Shown piece by piece: positions 23,212 to 31,148 of a stretch of 40,220 bases of DNA. The position numbers and the translations under genes are program-made. Origin of the DNA: an uncultured bacterium (GTDB lineage: Bacteria > Bacillota > Clostridia > Lachnospirales > Lachnospiraceae). Under the pieces are notes generated by a model. It worked only from the letters and a program-made list of their open reading frames with translations. It had not been told where the DNA came from and searched no databases. Position 1 is the stretch's first letter. Every line of letters begins with the position of its first letter. The stretch is taken from the NCBI GenBank assembly GCA_905214955.1, contig CAJMON010000024.1:1-40220 (forward strand), written 5' to 3'.

Positions 23212-24675
23212 ATGAAGAGGGACAGGAAACAAAAAGCAGGAATTTTTGGATGCATCGTGCTTCTGATGTTTTTCCTTCTGACAGGATGTGGAAAAGATTC
23301 AGAAGTCCAGATTGTAGCGCCAAAAGAAGTAAAAAATGAAGAAGATCAGACAAACCATCTGGGAACAGATCTGAAAAAACAGCTGGAAGCGCCGGAGAAA
23401 ATCCAGGAAACCCTTCTGGAAAATGAAAAGTTTGTCACCATTCAGGCAGAGGTAGAAGTGCCGGAAGTGTCTGAAATTCTGCTGAAAAAAGTGGAGGAAA
23501 GGCAGATTGCCAATGAAGATCTGAAAACCGTGCAGAGCGTGCTGTTTCTAGGAGAATCCCTGTATTATCCGGACAATAATCTGGGATATGTGGGAGGCTG
23601 TGCAACAAAAGAAGAATTTGAAAAGAGGATCGAACAGCTTAAGAACTTAAAGCCCAAGACAGACGAACAGAAAACACGGGTGGAAGAGCGGCTGGAAATG
23701 TTTGAAAGCATGATGGATGACGTGCCGGATGATGTGAAAATGGAAGAAATCCCATTGGAAATCAAGGAGTATGAGAAAACAGAAACGCAGTCTGGAGATA
23801 CAGAAATAGAAGTGGATGATGCAGAGAAGCTGCAAAATTCTGCAGAAGAGTTTGAGGAAACCCAGAGCGATCTGTATGGATATATCCGCAGGGACGGGGC
23901 GGTCTGCGAGCTTCATGCGAGAAATGGAGTGGATGTCAGCAGTATTTTAGAAATTTCGAAAGTCAATGGATTCTGGACAGATTCGATGGATGTGGAGGAG
24001 GAAAGGATAGAAGAAGTTCCAGGGAACCCCAAAGATGTCCGAAATCAGGCAGAACAGCTGAAAAATGACCTGGGATTTTCAGATTTTTCCTGCTTTTATC
24101 AACGGGAAACCAACTGGTATGATCCGAATGCCCTGGATGGTATGGGTGGAGTACGGAAGCTGGATCTTTATTATTACACCCGGAATATTCAGAATGTTTC
24201 AGTCAACATGCTGGGAGAATATGTTTATGAAAGGGGAGGCGAGGACTCCGGGACAGAGCTTGTGATCTTTGGATTTTCTTCGGAGGGTCTGGAAGTGTTT
24301 CAGTACAGGGATCCCATGGAGGTTTCCGATTATTCTTCTCAGCCGGTGTTTCTTCTGCCATTTTCCGAAGTCATGGAAAATTTCCGCAGCAATTTTGTGA
24401 AAAATCTGGAAAGCAGTTCCTATCTCCAGCCCTGGGGTGAGATTATGGAAGACAATGCTATAAACATTACCATCAGCCGGATTTCCCTTGGATATGCCAG
24501 GATCTGGAGTGAGGATACCCAGGGGTATCTGCTGACACCGGTGTGGGATTTTTACGGAACCTGTTCGCTGACAGAAGAGGGAAAAGAGACTTACGGAATC
24601 GAAGGAAGTGAAGAGCTGCGAAGCTGGATGACGATCAATGCCATGGACGGCAGTATTGTGCCCAGATATTATTAG
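23212..24675 (+). CDS. Lipoprotein of unknown function, in operon with the two-component genes
   Basis: A 487-residue exported protein. The N-terminus is basic (MKRDRKQK), then a hydrophobic stretch ends in the lipobox LLTGC (C26), so it is anchored on the outer face of the membrane. A long acidic Glu/Lys-rich region (about 35-240) looks partly coiled. The C-terminal half has mixed beta/aromatic character (DLYYYTRNIQNVSVNMLGEY). I do not recognise the family. The start at 23212 follows GGGGAGAG; a TTG at 23188 is less likely. It starts 32 bp after the kinase gene and is probably co-expressed with it, which suggests a sensor-modifying or target role. Confidence 0.8.
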   Translation: MKRDRKQKAGIFGCIVLLMFFLLTGCGKDSEVQIVAPKEVKNEEDQTNHLGTDLKKQLEAPEKIQETLLENEKFVTIQAEVEVPEVSEILLKKVEERQIANEDLKTVQSVLFLGESLYYPDNNLGYVGGCATKEEFEKRIEQLKNLKPKTDEQKTRVEERLEMFESMMDDVPDDVKMEEIPLEIKEYEKTETQSGDTEIEVDDAEKLQNSAEEFEETQSDLYGYIRRDGAVCELHARNGVDVSSILEISKVNGFWTDSMDVEEERIEEVPGNPKDVRNQAEQLKNDLGFSDFSCFYQRETNWYDPNALDGMGGVRKLDLYYYTRNIQNVSVNMLGEYVYERGGEDSGTELVIFGFSSEGLEVFQYRDPMEVSDYSSQPVFLLPFSEVMENFRSNFVKNLESSSYLQPWGEIMEDNAINITISRISLGYARIWSEDTQGYLLTPVWDFYGTCSLTEEGKETYGIEGSEELRSWMTINAMDGSIVPRYY

Positions 24676-24690
24676 AAAAAAATTTCCGGT

Positions 24691-24729
24691 TTTACAAGAA
24701 TTTTACAAAAAGCAGGAATACTTTTTACA
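24691..24729 (+). promoter_or_regulatory. Triple TTTACA direct repeat (response-regulator-like box)
   Basis: TTTACA occurs at 24691-24696, 24702-24707 and 24724-24729, that is, at 11 and 22 bp offsets on one face of the helix. Most copies extend to TTTTACAA. It lies 16 bp after the lipoprotein stop and upstream of the AEC gene leader. Confidence 0.5.
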
Positions 24730-24781
24730 AAAGAAGGGTACATTAGGAGATGTACTCAATCCTTAACTATACTCAACACAT

Positions 24782-24879
24782 GGGACCTGGGGAATGGAAA
24801 TAGCGGGCCGTTCCCCAACATACGTCCCAGGTGGGAGAAGAAAAGTATCATGAAAGGGCAGACATCTGCTCTTTTTTTT
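24782..24879 (+). terminator. Structured leader and intrinsic terminator upstream of the AEC gene
   Basis: A compact double-stem segment, ACCTGGG (24785-24791) with CCCAGGT (24826-24832) and inner GGGGAATGG/CCGTTCCCC, is followed by the terminator AGGGCAGA/TCTGCTC (24855-24871) and eight T residues. It could end the lipoprotein transcript, or act as an attenuator for the AEC gene starting 46 bp later. The upper structure is more elaborate than a plain terminator needs. Confidence 0.6.
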
Positions 24880-24924
24880 GTTATACTGAAACAAAGATGA
24901 TGTTGGAACAAAGGAGAAGAGAAA

Positions 24925-25869
24925 ATGGAAGTAGCGGGAATTGTGTTTCATCAGGTGGTGCTGATGTTCTGTCTCATCGGCATGGGAGTTTTTCTGGCAA
25001 AAAAACGGATGGTGTCTATGGAGGCGGCAAGGTCTTTCAGCAGTATTTTGCTGAAAGTGATTTCGCCCTGCCTGCTGATCAATGCGTACCGGCAGGAGCG
25101 CACACCTGAGCGGACAGCAGGGCTTCTGCTGGCGTTTGCCATTTCCCTTGCCTTTCATGTAATTGCGATTGTAGTTTCCAGGGTTTTTATCCGGAAAGAC
25201 CCTGAGGGACGCCACCGCCTGGAACGGATGGGAGCCGTATATTCCAACTGCGGATTTATGGCGTTTCCGGTTTTACAGGCCCTGATGGGGAGTGAGGGCG
25301 TGTTCTATGCCACGGCCTTTGTGGGAGTATTCAATGTAGTTTTGTGGATCGAGGGAATTACTACGCTGATTCCGGATATGAAGCTGAGCCTGAAAAAATG
25401 CATTGTGAATCCGGGATGCATTGCGGTTATTATCGGGATGATCACCTATTTTTTCCAGATTCCCTATCCGTCCTTTGTGGGGGAGACCATTGAATATATG
25501 GCCAGCATGAACACACCGCTGTCTATGATTATCACCGGTATTTTTCTGGCACAGGTAGCGCCTGCAGCCATTGTAAAAGACTGGAGAATTTGGCGCTGTA
25601 TGGCGCTGAGAACTCTGGCAGCTCCTGGAATTTTTCTGCTTTTGGAGGCGGCTTTGGGAGTGCATCAGTGGTTTCCCATTGCGGAAATGGCATGTATAGT
25701 CACTACCCTGTGTGCCGCCTGTCCGGCAGCAGCGTCTATTATCCTGCTTCCGGCAGCCTTTGGAAGTGAGGAGGACGGAGAACGCGGCGCCCAGATCATG
25801 GCATTTACCACGCTGGTGTCTGTGGTGACGCTGCCGCTGATGACATTCTTGACGTATCGGATGTTGTAG
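24925..25869 (+). CDS. AEC-family (auxin efflux carrier type) transporter
   Basis: A 314-residue polytopic protein with about ten membrane segments. It has the inverted-repeat layout of the AEC family: IVFHQVVLMFCLIGMGVFLA at the start, the SNCGFMAFPVLQAL crossover helix at about residue 110, and MACIVTTLCAACPAAASIIL in the second half. Bacterial members export or import small carboxylates such as malate. The substrate here is unknown. The ATG at 24925 has GGAGAAGAG upstream. The structured leader at 24782-24879 may control it. Confidence 0.9.
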   Translation: MEVAGIVFHQVVLMFCLIGMGVFLAKKRMVSMEAARSFSSILLKVISPCLLINAYRQERTPERTAGLLLAFAISLAFHVIAIVVSRVFIRKDPEGRHRLERMGAVYSNCGFMAFPVLQALMGSEGVFYATAFVGVFNVVLWIEGITTLIPDMKLSLKKCIVNPGCIAVIIGMITYFFQIPYPSFVGETIEYMASMNTPLSMIITGIFLAQVAPAAIVKDWRIWRCMALRTLAAPGIFLLLEAALGVHQWFPIAEMACIVTTLCAACPAAASIILLPAAFGSEEDGERGAQIMAFTTLVSVVTLPLMTFLTYRML

Positions 25870-25918
25870 GATCCATGTAAAAAAGTCAGGTTTTTAAAAA
25901 TAATATTGCAAAAATATC

Positions 25919-25947
25919 TTACAATTTATTCTTGAATGTGTTATAAT
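25919..25947 (+). promoter_or_regulatory. Promoter of the cytidylate-kinase-like gene
   Basis: TTACAA (25919-25924), a 17-bp spacer and TATAAT (25942-25947). The leader is about 35 nt. Confidence 0.65.
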
Positions 25948-25987
25948 AAACACAAAAAGAGGGAAAGATTTGGAAGGAGGGTTCCAT

Positions 25988-26581
25988 ATGAAGAATCGTA
26001 TTATCACTATCAGTCGTGAATTTGGCAGCGGAGGACGTACCATTGGAAGAGAGACCGCAGAAAAACTGGGAATCCCCTGTTATGACCATGAATTGATTGA
26101 TAAGATCGCAGAGAAGACTGGTTTTGCCAAGGGTTATATCGCAGAAAAAGGCGAATATGCAGCGTATGGAAACTGGTTTGCCAATGCATTTTCTGAGCGG
26201 GATTATATGGGATATTCCAATCAGGATTACCTGTGGAATGTACAGAGCCAGGTGATTCAGGATCTGGCAAAAGAAGGGCCGTGTGTCATTGTTGGCCGGT
26301 GTGCAGACTACATTCTGCGGGACCAGGCAGATTGCCTGACTGTTTTCGTACATGCGTCCATGGAAAAACGGGCGGAGCGGATCGTCAAACAGTACGGAGA
26401 AAAAGAAGCGCCGCCTGAGAAACGCCTGAAAGACAAAGACAAACGGCGTGCAGCGTATTACCAGTTCTACACAGACCGGAAATGGGGGGCTGCAGAAAAC
26501 TATGATGTGACATTGGACAGCGGCAGACTGGGAATCGAAAAGTGCGTGAAAATCCTTACTGAACTGTACAAAGCCGAATAA
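25988..26581 (+). CDS. Cytidylate kinase-like family protein
   Basis: A 197-residue P-loop protein that opens with ITISREFGSGGRTIGRETAE, the pattern of the cytidylate-kinase-like family (PF13189) rather than true Cmk. ELIDKIAEK and CVIVGRCADYIL follow, then a LID-type region with RAERIVKQYGE and a DKDKRRAAYYQFYTDRKWG segment. The substrate is uncertain, and many clostridia carry several such paralogues. The ATG at 25988 is 7 nt after AGGAGG (25975-25980). Repeat R4 with terminator arms follows 7 bp after the stop. Confidence 0.9.
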   Translation: MKNRIITISREFGSGGRTIGRETAEKLGIPCYDHELIDKIAEKTGFAKGYIAEKGEYAAYGNWFANAFSERDYMGYSNQDYLWNVQSQVIQDLAKEGPCVIVGRCADYILRDQADCLTVFVHASMEKRAERIVKQYGEKEAPPEKRLKDKDKRRAAYYQFYTDRKWGAAENYDVTLDSGRLGIEKCVKILTELYKAE

Positions 26582-26587
26582 AAAATA

Positions 26588-26797
26588 GGGGCATCGCCAA
26601 ATAACTGTTTAACCGAATCAAGCAAGTCCCCTGCTTCAATTGCGCAAAGCAATAAGCAGTGGGTTGGGACTTGCTTGTATCAGGAGTGGTGCAAGCCACT
26701 CCTGATAAGCTGCGAAGCAGCATTCGGTTATGAGCAAGTAGCGAAGCGGATTGCGAATATCCGCTTGACTCAGTTATGGAGCGGTGCCTCTTTTTTG
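26588..26797. repeat. Dispersed structured element R4 inside a bidirectional terminator
   Basis: The outer arms GGGGCATCGCCAAATAACTG (26588-26607) and CAGTTATGGAGCGGTGCCTC (26771-26790) pair over 17 of 20 positions, with T-tracts on both sides (26791-26796 on plus; A-run 26581-26585 giving T on minus). The 163-nt interior folds into nested stems: AACCGAAT/ATTCGGTT, AAGCAAGTCCC/GGGACTTGCTT, CTGCTT/AAGCAG, ATCAGGAGTGG/CCACTCCTGAT, GCTGC/GCAGC and AAGCGGAT/ATCCGCTT. It separates convergent genes. The outer arms resemble the simple terminator at 40034-40078, as if an element had entered the loop of such a terminator. Confidence 0.8.
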
Positions 26798-26837
26798 CCA
26801 CGCATGTCAAAAAGACAACAATTCCATGAAATCTCTC

Positions 26838-27608
26838 TTACAGAATCTCTTTCAGCGGTTTAATGGCAATACCTTCTGCCTGAAGTGCCTGGCGGATTTT
26901 CTGGACAAAAGCCAGTGCTTTCGGGCCATCGCCGTGCACACAGATGGAGTCCGCTGTAATAGGAATTTCCTTTCCGCTAATGGCAGTGACCTTATGATTT
27001 TTTACCATGCCGATGACTCTGGAAATGGCCAGATCCTCGTCGGTAATCATAGCTCCCGGTTTGGTGCGGGCGACTAAAGAACCGTCTTCCTCATAGGCAC
27101 GGTCTGCAAACACCTCGCGGGCAGCCTTTAATCCAGTCTTTTCAGCAGCTTCCGTCATTTTACTTCCGGAAAGAGCCATAAGAATGAGGGAAGGATTTAC
27201 TTCATAGATGGCTTCGCAGATGGCAGAGGCCAGAGCAAGATCCTTTCCAGCCATATTGTACATAGCGCCGTGGGGTTTGACGTGCTGCATGGAAAGTCCT
27301 TTTGCACGGCAGAAAGCATCCAGAGCACCCACCTGGTACATCACCATGGCTTTCAGTTCAGCAGGAGCCACATTTAAATTCCGGCGGCCAAAACCCACAA
27401 GATCCGGATAGCCAGGATGGGCACCTACCTGCACCTGGTTTTCCTTACACAGAGCAACGGTTTTTTCCATAACCAGCGGATCTGCCGCATGAAAACCGCA
27501 GGCAACGTTGGCAGAAGAAATAAAGGGGATGACTGCATCATCCATGCCGATATGGTATGCGCCGAAGCTTTCGCCCAGGTCGCAGTTTAAATCAATGGCA
27601 TACATCAT
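26838..27608 (-). CDS. pxpA: 5-oxoprolinase subunit PxpA (LamB/YcsF family)
   Basis: A 256-residue protein with the LamB/YcsF signatures DLNCDLGESFG, NVACGFHAADP, VGAHPGYPDLVGFGRR and VKPHGAMYN. PxpA acts with PxpB and PxpC in ATP-dependent opening of 5-oxoproline to glutamate in the cytoplasm. It is the last gene of the five-gene minus-strand unit, 18 bp after the YcsI-like gene, with AGAGG before the ATG. The bidirectional R4 terminator lies 41 bp past its stop. Confidence 0.95.
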   Translation of the reverse strand: MMYAIDLNCDLGESFGAYHIGMDDAVIPFISSANVACGFHAADPLVMEKTVALCKENQVQVGAHPGYPDLVGFGRRNLNVAPAELKAMVMYQVGALDAFCRAKGLSMQHVKPHGAMYNMAGKDLALASAICEAIYEVNPSLILMALSGSKMTEAAEKTGLKAAREVFADRAYEEDGSLVARTKPGAMITDEDLAISRVIGMVKNHKVTAISGKEIPITADSICVHGDGPKALAFVQKIRQALQAEGIAIKPLKEIL

Positions 27609-27626
27609 AATAAAAAACCTCTTTCT

Positions 27627-28415
27627 CTAATATTTCAGCAAAGTATTTTTTACATCGGTCAGGAACATGTGGCCAGGGGCGTGGGTGATCACAAAAGGCG
27701 GACGGCTGTTCATAATGATATTCTGAGGCGTAACGCCGCAGGGCCAGAACACTGGAACCTCGCCAGGATGGATAGTGACCATGTCGCCGTAATCCGGCCG
27801 TGTAATGTCGTGAATACCGATGGCGGAGGGATCTCCGATATGGATGGGGGCACCGTGGACTCTTGGCATGGCGGATGTCACCTGCACTGCGCGAACCACC
27901 TGATTATAGGGAAGGGGACGCATACTGACCACCATATTTCCTGAGAAAACACCTGCAGGTGTGCAGGCAATGTTCGTGTTGTACATGGGGACATTGCAGT
28001 TTTCTTCAATGTGCCGTACCGGAATGCCGGCCTCTAAAAGCTCTGCCTCAAAGGAAAAACTGCATCCAATGAGAAAACTCACGAGATCATCTCTCCAGAA
28101 CGCAGAAACATCGGTATATTCCCCGGTAAGGATGCCGTTTTCATAGATCCGGTATCCCGGAAAGTCCTTTGCAATGTCAGCGTCGTCATCTGCCATAAAA
28201 TGCAGATGGCGGCTGCCAGCATCAGACACTTCCAAAATGGGGCAGGGCCTGGGGTTTCGCTGGGCAAACAGAAGAAAATCATAAGCCAGATCTTTGGGAA
28301 GAATCACCAGATTGGCCTGTGCATAACCGGCGCACATGCCGGCAGTGGGGCCGGTAATTTTCCCCTCACGGATCAGGGCGCGGACTTCTCTTGGAGACAT
28401 CGATGCATAATCCAT
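27627..28415 (-). CDS. YcsI-type putative hydro-lyase (D-glutamate cyclase family)
   Basis: A 262-residue DUF1445-family protein: SPREVRALIREGKITGPTAG at the N-terminus, then GCSFSFEAELLEAGIPVRHI, CNVPMYNTNIAC and FWPCGVTPQNIIM. The family is named for human D-glutamate cyclase, which interconverts D-glutamate and 5-oxo-D-proline; the bacterial activity is mostly unproven. The gene stands between pxpC and pxpA, as ycsI stands with ycsF and kip genes in Bacillus. Together with the D-amino-acid aminotransferase at the head of the operon this supports a D-glutamate role. GGAGG precedes the ATG. Confidence 0.92.
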   Translation of the reverse strand: MDYASMSPREVRALIREGKITGPTAGMCAGYAQANLVILPKDLAYDFLLFAQRNPRPCPILEVSDAGSRHLHFMADDDADIAKDFPGYRIYENGILTGEYTDVSAFWRDDLVSFLIGCSFSFEAELLEAGIPVRHIEENCNVPMYNTNIACTPAGVFSGNMVVSMRPLPYNQVVRAVQVTSAMPRVHGAPIHIGDPSAIGIHDITRPDYGDMVTIHPGEVPVFWPCGVTPQNIIMNSRPPFVITHAPGHMFLTDVKNTLLKY

Positions 28416-28461
28416 AGGAAAACCTCCTTAAAAAATGGCACAGAGTACCAAAAACGTCTGG

Positions 28462-29385
28462 CTAATTCCAGAAACGCTTCAGGTTCTCTGCAAAGGTTCT
28501 GCGCAGATCCTGTGCTTCCTGAATGGAAACCGGTGCGAAACGGACAGTGTCCCCCGGTTTTGTCTGTGCAAGAAGAGGAAGGTCACAGGAAATCACAGTG
28601 GCAATTTTCGCGTAACCGCCAGTGGTCTGATGGTCAGCCATCATTACGATGGGCATTCCGCTTGGCGGGATCTGGACGGAACCAAAGACAATGCCGTCCG
28701 AAATAATATCCACAGAGCCGGTATTTTCCACAGGGGTGCCGGTAAGCTTGTATCCCATGCGGTCAGCAGAATCGGATACCTGATAAGCAGAAGAATAAAA
28801 AGTCTGCTTTCCTGCTTCCGTAAAAGATTCTTCCTGGGGTCCGGCAACGGTGCGAAGAGTCACTTCCTTTGGGCAAGAAATGACGGGCAGTGTTTTTGGT
28901 GTAAAGCTGCCTGGATCTTCGAGAGAGAGCGGGATTTCATCTCCGGAATTTAAAGGACGGCCCTGAAATCCGCCGATCCGGCATTTGATATTGGTAGAAC
29001 AGCTTCCCATCACCGGCTCCAGGGCAAATCCACCTTTTACGGCAAGGTAGGAGCGGCAGCCAGCAGATACTCCGCCGAAAGAGAGCAGATCACCGGGCTG
29101 AATGGAAAAGGAAGTGTTCATGGGAACCGGTTTCTGATTCAAAGTAAGGGGCATGGGGGCACCAGCGACAGCTGCCACTGCAGGAGAAGAAAACTGGAGT
29201 ATAGGCCCTAATACCGTCATTTCCAGGACCGCTTCCTTTGGATCATTTCCCACCAGAGCGTTGGCCATGGCGGCAGAGCGGACATCCATAGAACCGGACG
29301 AAGTAATGCCGTATTTCTGGAACCCAATGCGTCCCTGATCCTGAAACGTGGAAAGTGCACCTGGGAAAAGAACTTTCATAGCCAT
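28462..29385 (-). CDS. pxpC: 5-oxoprolinase subunit PxpC (KipA family)
   Basis: A 307-residue protein of the biotin-dependent carboxyltransferase-like KipA family. It begins MKVLFPGALSTFQDQGRIGF and contains the conserved SSGSMDVRSAAMANALVGND, and later MMADHQTTGGYAKIATVI. It combines with PxpB to form the ATP-using part of 5-oxoprolinase. The start codon shares one base with the pxpB stop (TAATG). Its ribosome site AAAGGAGG lies inside the last codons of pxpB, so translation is coupled. The start might be two codons further in (MKVL). Confidence 0.94.
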   Translation of the reverse strand: MAMKVLFPGALSTFQDQGRIGFQKYGITSSGSMDVRSAAMANALVGNDPKEAVLEMTVLGPILQFSSPAVAAVAGAPMPLTLNQKPVPMNTSFSIQPGDLLSFGGVSAGCRSYLAVKGGFALEPVMGSCSTNIKCRIGGFQGRPLNSGDEIPLSLEDPGSFTPKTLPVISCPKEVTLRTVAGPQEESFTEAGKQTFYSSAYQVSDSADRMGYKLTGTPVENTGSVDIISDGIVFGSVQIPPSGMPIVMMADHQTTGGYAKIATVISCDLPLLAQTKPGDTVRFAPVSIQEAQDLRRTFAENLKRFWN

Positions 29386-30128
29386 TAGTGTACACCTCCT
29401 TTGACAGGTTCCAGGGTGACGCGGCAGGTATAGCGGCCATCCTCTGCCATGCGGTGGATATCATAATAATCATCCAGGGAAATAGGAACAAACCGGATGT
29501 AATCCCCTGCTTCATACAGGATGGGTTTTTCACGGTCCGGATCGTAAAGCTTGATGGGCGTAGCGCCAAGAAGCCGCCATCCTCCAGGAGACTGCATGGG
29601 GTAAATGCCGGTCTGGGAGCCGCCAATTCCAACACTTCCTTCTGGAATCTTCGTCCGTGGATTGGAAAGGCGCGGCATGGCAATGCGGGGATCCATGCCG
29701 CCCAGATAAGGAAATCCAGGCAGAAATCCCAGCATATAGATCCGGTAATCCTGCCCGCTGTGAATGGCAATGATCTCATCAGCGGTAAGACCGGTGAGCT
29801 TTTCCCCGTCATGGAGATCAACGCCGAAACGGGCACCGTAGCAGACGGGAATCTCAAAAATCCGTTTCAGGGAGGCGCCGCCGCGGACTCCTCCCTTTGT
29901 AAGTGCAGTTACTTTCTCACATAATGTATCATATCCGATCTGCAGCGGATCATAATGAATCAGAACAGAACGGAATGTAGGCACCGCTTCGATGATTCCG
30001 GGAATGCAGACATCGTCAAGAGCCTGCATCAGGCTTTGCACCTGATTGTTGACAGGTTCACTGATTTCGCTGCCGAAATCGACATTCAGTGCCATATCCC
30101 CGGCAGGGAGACAGCGTATTTGTGACAT
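29385..30128 (-). CDS. pxpB: 5-oxoprolinase subunit PxpB (KipI family)
   Basis: A 247-residue protein of the KipI/allophanate-hydrolase subunit 1 family, with GDMALNVDFGSEI at the N-terminus, then RIFEIPVCYGARFGVDL and the family hallmark YMLGFLPGFPYLGGMDPRIA. In Bacillus KipI was first described as a kinase inhibitor; as PxpB it forms 5-oxoprolinase with PxpA and PxpC. It is second in the operon, 38 bp after the aminotransferase gene, with AAGGAGG before the ATG. Confidence 0.95.
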   Translation of the reverse strand: MSQIRCLPAGDMALNVDFGSEISEPVNNQVQSLMQALDDVCIPGIIEAVPTFRSVLIHYDPLQIGYDTLCEKVTALTKGGVRGGASLKRIFEIPVCYGARFGVDLHDGEKLTGLTADEIIAIHSGQDYRIYMLGFLPGFPYLGGMDPRIAMPRLSNPRTKIPEGSVGIGGSQTGIYPMQSPGGWRLLGATPIKLYDPDREKPILYEAGDYIRFVPISLDDYYDIHRMAEDGRYTCRVTLEPVKGGVH

Positions 30129-30166
30129 GTGAAATCCTCCTTCACAAAGAGCGGCGCAGCGTATGT

Positions 30167-31012
30167 TTAATCAGGCTGGGTAGCCGCTAAAAATTCTGCA
30201 GTCAGTGCATCCTGGAGCTTTTTCAGAAGTTCGGGAGCCTTTCCTCCTACTGGAATGCCGTCTACACTTTCCACACCTACCGCAAAAGTACCGGAGCTGT
30301 GGACAATGACTTCATCTGCATCCATCAGTTCCTTCATGGTATAATTGCACTCATCCACCGGAATGCCAAGCTCTTTGCACATGGCAATCAGATGAATTCT
30401 GGCAATGCCCGGCAGGATCAGATGATCGGTGGGATGTGTCTTTAAAACGCCGTCCTTTAAAATAGAAACATTGCTGTGGGCGCATTCCGTCACGATATCA
30501 CCGCGGTGGAAAATGCATTCCTGGCAGCCAGCTTCTTCTGCTTCTTTTGCAGCCAGAACAGAGGGAAGCAGGTTTAAAGTCTTGACGTTGCAGTGCAGGA
30601 AACGGGTATCTTCCCGGCTGATGACTTTAATCTTCTGGGAAAGATCCGTGATAGAAGCAGGTTTGATCATGATCCAGAGGTTTCCCTTGATACCGTCTTT
30701 CCAGGCATGGTTGCGGATTTCGGAACCACGGGTCACCTGCCAGTATACAAACTGGGTCTGGGCATCTACTTTTTTCACCATTTCTTCCAGAAGAGCGCCC
30801 ACCTCTTCCTTACTCATGCCAATGTCCATGCGCATCAGGCCGGCACTGTTAAAGAAGCGGTCGATGTGGTTTTTCAGGTCGAAAATCTTGTGATTATGGG
30901 CATAGGTAGCATCGTATACGCCATCACCGAAATAGCAGACGCGGTCGGTCATGGGAATCCGGATGTTTTCGATAAGATCAACAGTTCCATTGTAGTAGCC
31001 TAAATTTTCCAT
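30167..31012 (-). CDS. D-amino-acid aminotransferase-like class IV transaminase
   Basis: A 281-residue PLP enzyme of fold type IV. Features include YYNG near the N-terminus, the RVCYFGDGVYDATYAHNHKI segment, RFFNSAGLMRM, the PLP lysine K144 in NVKTLNLLPS and the EC-HSNV loop (GDIVTECAHSNVSIL) followed by LILPGIARIHLI. Length, K144 and the DGVYDAT motif match bacterial D-alanine transaminase better than IlvE. Such enzymes move amino groups between D-Ala, D-Glu and D-Asp and their keto acids. It heads the unit with PxpB, PxpC, YcsI-like and PxpA. GGAGG lies 8 nt before the ATG. The leader holds an apparent attenuator. Confidence 0.88.
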   Translation of the reverse strand: MENLGYYNGTVDLIENIRIPMTDRVCYFGDGVYDATYAHNHKIFDLKNHIDRFFNSAGLMRMDIGMSKEEVGALLEEMVKKVDAQTQFVYWQVTRGSEIRNHAWKDGIKGNLWIMIKPASITDLSQKIKVISREDTRFLHCNVKTLNLLPSVLAAKEAEEAGCQECIFHRGDIVTECAHSNVSILKDGVLKTHPTDHLILPGIARIHLIAMCKELGIPVDECNYTMKELMDADEVIVHSSGTFAVGVESVDGIPVGGKAPELLKKLQDALTAEFLAATQPD

Positions 31013-31068
31013 AGCGCATTTCCTCCAATTTCAAAATTTATATTTCGATGCACCACCTGTGCACGATT

Positions 31069-31132
31069 GGAAAGAAAAAACGCAGATAAACAGACATATG
31101 AAAAATAGGACTTCATCGTCTGAATATCTGCG
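31069..31132 (-). promoter_or_regulatory. Attenuator-like terminator in the leader of the D-amino-acid/5-oxoproline operon
   Basis: On the minus strand CGCAGATA-TT-CAGAC (31132-31118) pairs with GTCTG-TT-TATCTGCG (31095-31081) around a 22-nt loop. TTTTTTCTTTCC follows. The hairpin lies between the likely promoter (31149-31178) and the first gene start at 31012, so it would stop transcription before the operon unless antiterminated. The signal is unknown. Confidence 0.65.
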
Positions 31133-31148
31133 TTCCTTTGTTACGCCT

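Noticed and set aside
22055..23353. A 432-codon open frame on the minus strand opposite the first histidine kinase gene.
   Set aside because: It mirrors the codon pattern of the kinase gene, shows no family motif, has no ribosome site, and the plus-strand kinase is unmistakable.
26611..26729. Clover-like nested stems in R4, considered as a tRNA.
   Set aside because: No T-loop, acceptor end or anticodon arm of normal size; stems and loops do not match tRNA geometry.
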